Source: Symbiodinium natans
Taxonomy: Eukaryota; Sar; Dinophyceae; Suessiales; Symbiodiniaceae
Assembly (NCBI GenBank): GCA_905221605.1
Contig: CAJNDS010000114.1
Location: forward strand, 244,001 to 308,000
Direction of reading: 5' to 3'
DNA length: 64,000 nucleotides
Both the position numbers and the translations under genes were made by a program. The notes under the pieces were generated by a model, which did not search any database, had not been told where the DNA came from, and saw only the letters and a list, made by a program, of their open reading frames with translations. Shown here in pieces: positions 58,401 through 64,000 of this stretch. Position 1 is the first letter of the stretch. Every line of letters starts with the position of its first letter.

Positions 58401-59710
58401 AGGGTTTAGGGCTTAGGGTTTAGACATGTACCCTCTTTTACTGACAGGCATTCCCCTAAACCCTAAACCCTAAACCCTAAACCCTAAACCCTAAACCCTA
58501 AACCCCAACTCATCGGGATTATAACAGGGTACTAGAGACCCTATTCAGGAGCTGTTCGTCCAAGGGGGAACATCCCAGCTTTGGGGCTTCAAGTCCAGGC
58601 TCCCTAAGCCCTAAACCCTAAACCCTAAACCCTAAACCCTAAACCTTCCCGCAAGGCCTTCTCGATGCCCAGCTCCTTCTGGATCTGGCGCATCTGCTCC
58701 TCAGTTGGGGGTTTCCGACATCAGGTCTGTTTAGGGTTTCGGGTTTAGGGTTTAGGGTTTAGGGTTTCGGGTTTCGGGTTTAGCGTTTAGGGTTTAGGGT
58801 TTCGGGTTTCGGGTTTAGCGTTTAGGGTTTAGGGTTTAGGGGCATTTGGGGGTTTACGATACTAAGGGGTACCTTCTTGGGGTCCTTATGAGAAGGGGAT
58901 CCGACTAATTGGGGGTCTAGTTTAGGGGTCCCCTATTTTCGTGCTCCCCACATTCTGGAGGTAGCAAATCCGAAGCCCTTCTGTTCACATGAACCCATCT
59001 TCCGGGGGAGGAGTGAAGCCCCAAGGCCTTCTCGAAGTCTTTGAATTTCCCAAAGCCTGAACCCTGTCGACTCAGGTTGCAACCCAAAGGATCTTCGTCT
59101 TCTGCTCCTTCGCGACCTTTTCCTCCACTTTGCCTAAGGGTAGTCGAAGTGGTCGGGCTTACGGTTTGCGAGCTTTGGGGAGGGGGGGGGGGGGGTTCAA
59201 AAGCCCCTTTATTAATACGTGTTTCTCTCGGAATCATGCTGAAGAGAGGACCCCCAGAAGTGATCCTAGGGCAACTCCCCCTTGATTGGGCTGCGTAAAC
59301 AACCACCTTTCAGCCCGACTCTGACTCGAAGTCTCAAGGGTAGTGATGAGGAGGGCTTGCATGTACCTCACGGAAGGTTATAACCAGCTATACCACCCCC
59401 CCCCCCCAAGTTCTGAGCGTTTCCAAAAAATAGGGTCCACTTGTGTCTACCTCTAAATACCAAGATAGCGGAATCCCGCTCAACCCTTAAAAGGAACCCG
59501 AAGTCTGTTGTTTGGTTCGCGTCTGTGCGGGGTGGGGGAACAAACCCTAAACCCTAAACCCTAAACCTTGAACCCTAAACCCTAAACCCCAAACCCTAAA
59601 CCCTAAACCCTAAACCCTAAACCCTAAACCTCCAAGAACTGGGGGCGTCGACTCTTCACCTCCGACTGGAGCTTGGCAGTGCTGAGGTCGGCTTCTAAGA
59701 TGCTTCGCAC
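55368..59710 (-). CDS. LON: Lon protease gene, N-terminal helical region through Walker A (ten exons)
   Basis: Ten short exons on the minus strand join in frame into a canonical Lon A segment. They encode the long helical arm ([17 protein letters not shown]), the PxxV-IxxEL linker, the [11 protein letters not shown] motif, the [15 protein letters not shown] segment and the P-loop GPPGVGKTS. Lon is an ATP-dependent AAA+ serine protease, normally of mitochondria or plastids in eukaryotes. The segment stops after Walker A (residues GRKLW). The next piece of the protein does not follow here; it resumes 33.8 kb away at 21580. Donors are a mixture of GT, GC and GA. Exons upstream of 59710 (substrate-binding LAN domain) were not found before the retrotransposon at 60150. 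Exon entries below give the individual boundaries. Confidence 0.9.
55445..56495. other. Lon intron, no exon recognised
   Basis: Unique DNA, then an inverted-repeat element at 56205-56325 (GGGTGGTTGTCAAAAAATTAGG and its reverse complement), then TTTAGGG units. Confidence 0.5.
56496..56526 (-). CDS. LON: Lon exon, [10 protein letters not shown]
   Basis: 31 nt, acceptor GTGTCAG. A GC donor (ATGT|GCCAG) in phase 1 joins it to the next exon as QGKIM-C-LVGPPG, exactly the Lon order. Confidence 0.88.
56876..56985. mobile_element. Inverted-repeat element, family 2
   Basis: GGGGGGTTTACGAAGACTAAGG...CAATTCGGAAACCCCC, in the Lon intron after the DHYGL exon. Confidence 0.75.
57021..57071 (-). CDS. LON: Lon exon, [17 protein letters not shown]
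   Basis: 17 codons, acceptor TGTCAG, textbook donor GCC|GTGAGT. This is the conserved Lon stretch before the nucleotide-binding fold. A family-2 inverted-repeat element lies immediately downstream (56876-56985) in the intron. Confidence 0.93.
57536..57574 (-). CDS. LON: Lon exon, [13 protein letters not shown]
   Basis: 13 codons, acceptor CTGAG, GC donor (GACGAG|GCACCC). It joins to DHYGL of the next exon to give the invariant LDEDHYGL of Lon. Confidence 0.92.
57679..57722 (-). CDS. LON: Lon exon, [13 protein letters not shown]
   Basis: 44 nt carrying the Lon 'YLDWLxxLPWG' motif just N-terminal to the AAA+ domain. The acceptor is TGAAG and the donor is probably CCA|GTCC. Confidence 0.9.
57959..58022 (-). 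CDS. LON: Lon exon, [20 protein letters not shown]
   Basis: 64 nt. The 'L..LEP.SSE.NV' signature of Lon is fully present. The acceptor is TGTCAG, the GT donor is in phase 1 (GTCT|GTCC). Confidence 0.92.
58106..58129 (-). CDS. LON: Lon micro-exon ELPEEVQK
   Basis: A 24-nt exon with acceptor GCGAG and a GC donor (AAG|GCCATG). It supplies the 'lPeeV' turn that precedes IxxEL in Lon proteins. Phases fit both neighbours. Confidence 0.75.
58282..58350 (-). CDS. LON: Lon exon, FREAIQSKE helix
   Basis: 23 codons ([20 protein letters not shown]...), phase 0/0. The donor AGG|GTTTAGGG lies inside the first telomere-type repeat unit. Confidence 0.85.
58424..58580. mobile_element. Family 1 element split by a CCCTAAA array
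   Basis: Left part ACATGTACCCTCTTTTACTGACAG, then about seven CCCTAAA units (58451-58507), then the remaining element from GGGATTATAACAGGG to GGGGGAACATCCC. Confidence 0.75.
58649..58699 (-). CDS. LON: Lon exon, [17 protein letters not shown]
   Basis: 17 codons matching the highly conserved 'LxEQxxxIxKELG' helix of Lon. The acceptor is CTGAG. Only a GA donor (CGG|GAAGG, just before the telomeric array) keeps the frame into the next exon. Confidence 0.9.
58848..58950. mobile_element. Inverted-repeat element, family 2
   Basis: GGGGGTTTACGATACTAAGGGG...CCCTATTTTCGTGCTCCCC, next to a TTTCGGG/TTTAGGG array. Confidence 0.7.
59630..59710 (-). CDS. LON: Lon exon, N-terminal helical arm
   Basis: 27 codons, phase 0 at both ends. 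It ends [10 protein letters not shown]...RRPQFLE and runs straight into the EQMRQIQ of the next exon. The acceptor is GAAG. The donor GT is the first base pair of the adjoining TTTAGGG array (GAG|GTTTAGGG). Confidence 0.85.
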
Positions 59711-59722
59711 CTTCCCGGGGTC

Positions 59723-59880
59723 GGGGTTTGGGGTTTAGGGTTTGGGGTTTGGGGTTTGGGGTTTAGGGTTTTAGGGTTTAGGGTTTAGGGTTTAGGGTTT
59801 AGGGTTTGGGGTTTGGGGTTTGGGGTTTGGGCTTTGGGGTTTGGGGTTTTGGGGGTTAGGGTTTAGGGCTTAGGGTTTAG
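59723..59880. repeat. TTTGGGG/TTTAGGG mixed array
   Basis: Right flank of the first Lon exon, with blocks of TTTGGGG. Confidence 0.9.
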
Positions 59881-60149
59881 GATCTTGATGATGAAGCATC
59901 ATATCCCTTCTGCAGGCCTTTTAGCTATGATCAAGTGCAGTATCTGAAAAGGGCGATTTGACTTGTGCGAGTTCACAGGTGTCTTGGCAGCATTAACCCT
60001 AAACCCTAACCTCTAATCTAAGGGTTGGTTTCCTTAGGTTATGAGCCCAAGGGCTCTAGGGCTTAGCGCTTAGATTAATTTCCTGGTTGGTCTAGCCTTT
60101 GCAAATCTTATTCTAAACGAGAGACATCCGAGAGTCGCTGCTGTGAGCC

Positions 60150-63100
60150 ATGGACTTGAGCATGAGGAGAGGAAGATCTCCCGCGGGCCAGACAGGCCAG
60201 ACCCCTTCGTCAATGGGCACAGCTTCGAGGATGGCCTCGCCGCCTGCTACACCAGCAGAGATATCGCGAGAAGTGCGTGTGGATGAGACTTCTCTTGAGC
60301 CGAGCTATGATACATCCCAGCAGATACAAGGTGGTGAAGCGCTACAACTTGGAAGGTCAGAGGCCAGCACAGGGCAAGGGCCGAGAGGGCAAGGGCCGAG
60401 CAACTCCGAGAACGCGCAGCACTTCAGCTTGAATGAGGCCTGGGAAGCGGCTCAGCAACAGGAGGAGATTTCGGTTAATGACGCTCGAGAACGCAATAGA
60501 ACGATGAGATCTCTTGATCAGAACGATGGTGACAATATGCAGATACATAGGCAACGATCTCTTGATCGGGACAACGATGAGACCGCCACGTCTTTAAGAC
60601 AGACAATTTCAGGGTCCCCAGGACCAGGATCTCTTGATCCAGACGCGTCACGACGAGGATCTCTTGATCCGACCAGCGATCCACGGGGAGGTCAGTCAAG
60701 TTGGAACGCGTTGGAGGCACTACGAAGTTCTTTGAGATCAGTTGGCTTGGGAACCAGAAGTGATGAGCAGAACTTGGCAGTTGCTGGTCGTGCGCAGCAA
60801 GGGCCTGAAGAGAGGATGAGTCCTCTCCCACTGGCAGGGGCCTGCGTTGGGACAGGGCCTCTGGCAGTGCGGGAGACCCCTCAGACTCAGGGAGCTCTTG
60901 CGGCGCAGGACCTGGCACAGGTTGGGTCTCGCGGTTTAGGGGTGCGTGGTGTAGAAGGTTTGCTGTACAGGGATCCGATGTCGCATAGCGGGCAAAGCCG
61001 GCATTCAGGTAGCGAACTTGCACAACTTGTAGAGGGCATGAGCCAGATGCAGGGTCTTCTGCAGGGTGTCCATGCAAGGCTGCAGAGCCTTGAAGAAGCG
61101 CGGAGTGTGGGATCAGGTGGATCTAGAAACACTTACAGCCTAGGTAGGGTAGATATGGAAGCCTTAAGGGCACATTTTGGTGCTTTGGAAATGGATCCAT
61201 CTGCTCCTAGGAATCCGCCTGTAGCTCCAGGCCTTGATGGTAGGGAACTAGCGACGCCAGAGCATCCAGTAGAAGCCTATCCCATCCCTCTACATGACAG
61301 AACGTCGCAAGCGAGCTCCCCGATAGCAACTAGGCCGGTAGAACAACACTTTATCGGGTCACCTGACAGTTTTGGTAGCCAACCTCATGCCCCTTTAACC
61401 TCGACATTCCAAAGACCCTTGATGCACTTATGGGAAATTGATGCTGGAGTAGGCCTCAGAAGTAGGGAGAGCGCGAGCGATGGCTCCTTGGACCTGTGGG
61501 GACAAAGTAGGGGTGATAAGGGGATAGGAAAAGGGAATCCTGAACCTCGAAGCCCTGCTCCCCTCCAGGCCCCAATCAATTCCTCTCTGCAAGGCCAAGT
61601 AGGTCCCAGCATTCCGCCAGATCCCGTGCCGACTGTGGCACAAAGGACCGCTCCGGCCCAGGAGCTTACGGTGTGGATAGGGGATGTAGAGTATGAAGTG
61701 GGCTTTGAAGGGGGTAGAGCTACAGTCAAGGGAAGGGTTGATAGAGGTTTGGATTTCGGTTGCAGTAGGCCAGCGTACAGGCCGCCGTCTCCTCCGCCTC
61801 GGCCACCCCAAACAACACCGCCTCCAAGCCCCCCAGCACACGTTCCTTTTGTGCATCAGGAAATGACCGCAAGTAGTAGCCAGCAAGCATTTGTGCCAGG
61901 AGCTTCTGTGCCTGTTCTGAGTATGTACCCACGCCCTTTGATGGAGTCTATGCCGGACATGAGAGCGCATGATGATGCTAGGGCGTATGCTCCAGATAGA
62001 AGCCGTGAAATCATGTTACCAACTCTTGAAATAACTCCAGAAGAGGGACCGCTAGCAGTAGGGGATTGGCTAACGCTAATTGCTCCACTTATCTCGGACT
62101 TGGCGCCGGCAGCGTCGACTTGGTGGGGTTTGGTTGCAGCAGAAGCAGACCGACGCTACAAAGTGTGGCTTCAGTCCCCGCCGCTTGAAAGAGCGGCGCT
62201 GAAAGGAGCGCTCCCCGAGAATCTGCAGGAACCACGCTACATGCGGTTGGAGCAGAGGACGGTTTCGATGCTCATCAAGGCTTTGCCTAAGGATCTCTCT
62301 GAAGAACTCATATCGCAAGGGGATCTGACAACGGTTGGCGTGCTATTCAGGGTGTTGATTAAGGGTCAGCCTGGCGGGGCCAAAGAGCGACAACTTATCC
62401 TCTCTTATCTACACAACCCAGGTGTGGCTAGTAGTCCTTCGGATGCGAACTTAAAGTTAAGACGATGGTCACGGTGGGCCTCCCGGGGGAGGCAGTTGGG
62501 TATTTCGATGCCTGATCCGTCTCTTCTTCTCAAGGGAATCGACTCGTTGATGGCGGGAGTTCTCAAGAGCTACACGCAAGCCAGCTTTAGACTGTCCTTT
62601 GTCAGGGTACAGAGCAGCCTAGACCATGCACCCACGCTGGAGTCAGTCCTTTCGTACTTGAAGCATGTTCAGGCCGAAGCGGAGCTTCTCGAGTATGGGT
62701 TGGAGTCAGATCCCAAGAAGCCACGCGTAGCAAAGGCCACTGAGACTGATGATGTAGCAAGCCCAAACGCCCCAAACAACCCTAGGAAAGGATCTCCAAA
62801 AGGGAAGCCTAAAGGGAAGCCGAAGGGTAAAGACCAAGGGGGTTCCGGGGGTTCCGGGGGTACAAGGGAAGGGCAGGAAAATAAGCCGACGTGCAAGGGG
62901 TACCTAACGCCGCGCGGGTGTGCTTTTGGGGATAATTGTAGAAACCTGCACGACTTTGCAGAAGCTGCTCGGCAACAAGTATGTTATGCTTGCGGAGCCA
63001 CAGATCCCGCAACGAATCATCGTCGTCCTGAATGCCCTACTCTTCAAGGTCCTCAGTTCAAGAAAGGGGATAAGGGAGGCAAGGGCGGTAAGGGCAACAA

Positions 63101-64000
63101 GGGTAACAAGGGTGGGCCTCCAAAAGGAGGCAAGCCGAACATTGCAGCGGCTACAGTAGAAACCCCAGGACCTGTCATCGCCGAAGTTGCTACAAACGCA
63201 TCTACACATAGCGGAAACACCTCCGCAGCTGCAGGGACATCCGCAGAGCAAGAAGCTGGTCGGGTCTTGAAAGGGATTCGTTTGGCATGTCTTCAGGGGC
63301 CCGGAGTGGCATCCTTGCAGGATGGGGGGAGTCCGGTTTCGTTTGGTCCGGTTTCGTGTGGTGCTTCAACTTCGGATTTGAAGGTCAGTTGTGGTCCGGG
63401 GGGAATTGGGGAGGTTGCTTCGAATTTACAGGAATCACCTAGAAGTAGTGAGGGCGGGGTTCCGAAATGGACTCGCTCAAGGGCAGATGTTCGGTTAGAG
63501 CCGCAAGGGACCGTTCATCCAGATTGGCTAGAGCCGGAAGGGGCCAATCGCCTGAGCTGGCTAGAGCCAGATGGGGCCAGCGAGAGCAGGGATCGGCTAG
63601 AGCCGGATGGAGCCGACATGGGTGATTTCCGTGAATTGAAGCTTCCAGGGTTTGAAAAGGATGTTCCTAGGTTCTGTACGTTTGGTGTAGAGGTTGTTGT
63701 TGGTGAAGATGAGCGTATTTCAGTTGCAGAAGCTTTCTTGGATTCAGGCGCGACTCATGTGTACCGATATGCGCAAGTCAGAGAGTATCAATCTGCAGTG
63801 GCCTGTGACATTATGCTTCCGGTAGGTCTATCTGTAGGGCGAATGTCATCAAAGGGGTCCTTGCTTTCCATGGACACGAAGCCTGCGGTAATCCCTCTGG
63901 GAAAGGTGGTTGAGGTCCTAGGATGTGAAGTCCGTTGGGATTTTCAGGGACCACTTGTCAAGCATCCACTAAGAGGGCTTTTGGGTGTAAGGACTGTTCA
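60150..64000 (+). CDS. Ty1/copia-like retrotransposon Gag-protease ORF (3' partial)
   Basis: One frame stays open from the ATG at 60150 to the window end (at least 1283 codons), with an in-frame TGA six bases upstream of the ATG. The first ~400 residues are polar and carry a recurring RSLD/GSLDP motif. A CCCH-type finger (C-x8-C-x5-C-x3-H) starts at 62892. It is followed by a zinc knuckle C-x2-C-x8-H-x4-C and a Lys/Gly-rich tract. A short WLEPDGA-type repeat lies near 63520-63610. The aspartic protease motif LDSGATH begins near 63738. This order (nucleic-acid-binding Gag, then protease) is that of Ty1/copia polyproteins; integrase and reverse transcriptase would follow outside the window. The ORF runs opposite to all host genes and lies just upstream of the first recognisable Lon exon. 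No LTR was recognised in 59880-60149. The unbroken frame suggests a young copy. Confidence 0.85.
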   Translation, partial: MDLSMRRGRSPAGQTGQTPSSMGTASRMASPPATPAEISREVRVDETSLEPSYDTSQQIQGGEALQLGRSEASTGQGPRGQGPSNSENAQHFSLNEAWEAAQQQEEISVNDARERNRTMRSLDQNDGDNMQIHRQRSLDRDNDETATSLRQTISGSPGPGSLDPDASRRGSLDPTSDPRGGQSSWNALEALRSSLRSVGLGTRSDEQNLAVAGRAQQGPEERMSPLPLAGACVGTGPLAVRETPQTQGALAAQDLAQVGSRGLGVRGVEGLLYRDPMSHSGQSRHSGSELAQLVEGMSQMQGLLQGVHARLQSLEEARSVGSGGSRNTYSLGRVDMEALRAHFGALEMDPSAPRNPPVAPGLDGRELATPEHPVEAYPIPLHDRTSQASSPIATRPVEQHFIGSPDSFGSQPHAPLTSTFQRPLMHLWEIDAGVGLRSRESASDGSLDLWGQSRGDKGIGKGNPEPRSPAPLQAPINSSLQGQVGPSIPPDPVPTVAQRTAPAQELTVWIGDVEYEVGFEGGRATVKGRVDRGLDFGCSRPAYRPPSPPPRPPQTTPPPSPPAHVPFVHQEMTASSSQQAFVPGASVPVLSMYPRPLMESMPDMRAHDDARAYAPDRSREIMLPTLEITPEEGPLAVGDWLTLIAPLISDLAPAASTWWGLVAAEADRRYKVWLQSPPLERAALKGALPENLQEPRYMRLEQRTVSMLIKALPKDLSEELISQGDLTTVGVLFRVLIKGQPGGAKERQLILSYLHNPGVASSPSDANLKLRRWSRWASRGRQLGISMPDPSLLLKGIDSLMAGVLKSYTQASFRLSFVRVQSSLDHAPTLESVLSYLKHVQAEAELLEYGLESDPKKPRVAKATETDDVASPNAPNNPRKGSPKGKPKGKPKGKDQGGSGGSGGTREGQENKPTCKGYLTPRGCAFGDNCRNLHDFAEAARQQVCYACGATDPATNHRRPECPTLQGPQFKKGDKGGKGGKGNKGNKGGPPKGGKPNIAAATVETPGPVIAEVATNASTHSGNTSAAAGTSAEQEAGRVLKGIRLACLQGPGVASLQDGGSPVSFGPVSCGASTSDLKVSCGPGGIGEVASNLQESPRSSEGGVPKWTRSRADVRLEPQGTVHPDWLEPEGANRLSWLEPDGASESRDRLEPDGADMGDFRELKLPGFEKDVPRFCTFGVEVVVGEDERISVAEAFLDSGATHVYRYAQVREYQSAVACDIMLPVGLSVGRMSSKGSLLSMDTKPAVIPLGKVVEVLGCEVRWDFQGPLVKHPLRGLLGVRTV

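Noticed and set aside
61428-61970. Minus-strand frames of up to 200 codons at 60475-63251
   Set aside because: Antisense to the continuous retrotransposon ORF, which has zinc-finger and protease motifs.

Overview
The window looks like nuclear DNA of a dinoflagellate. The evidence is: pervasive TTTAGGG/CCCTAAA arrays; genes cut into very short exons (24-150 nt) with GT, GC and GA splice donors; one shared coding direction over about 58 kb; several families of short inverted-repeat elements; a Ty1/copia-like gag-protease ORF; and a ubiquitin-like plus ankyrin gene of a type I associate with these genomes. The species cannot be told from the sequence.

Reading 5'->3' along the minus strand (high to low coordinates), I resolve the following. 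(1) The N-terminal and Walker A half of a Lon protease gene, 59710-55368, ten exons that join in frame. (2) A long alpha-helical ARM/HEAT-like gene or genes, from an ATG at 55107 to a stop at 29684. A small ubiquitin-like/ankyrin gene (46155-44762) and a decayed paralogue of it (44150-43690) lie inside this span. (3) A CotH-kinase-domain membrane protein with ATG at 29204 and stop at 22033. (4) The remaining AAA+ part of Lon, 21580-14292, thirteen exons that pick up almost where the first half stops. No Lon proteolytic domain was found. (5) A half-size ABC transporter, about 13290-2242, whose nucleotide-binding domain would lie outside the window. On the plus strand, a retrotransposon ORF begins at 60150 and is still open at 64000.

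The spaces between exons hold mainly two things. Telomere-type arrays occupy the introns in a regular way: many minus-strand introns open with a splice donor inside GTTTAGGG and close after CCCTAAA-type repeat, so intron ends are inverted repeats. At least nine families of roughly 65-150 bp inverted-repeat elements are also present, several of them ending exactly at an exon boundary, as introner elements do. Some of these elements are themselves interrupted or truncated by telomeric arrays. The paired ankyrin copies show one 36-bp telomere-type insertion directly.

Exon boundaries come from reading frames, splice dinucleotides and family resemblance only. For Lon and most CotH exons the phases fit across junctions. 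For the ARM/HEAT and ABC exons many boundaries are approximate. Most of the longer open frames on the plus strand are antisense shadows or microsatellite translations and are left out.
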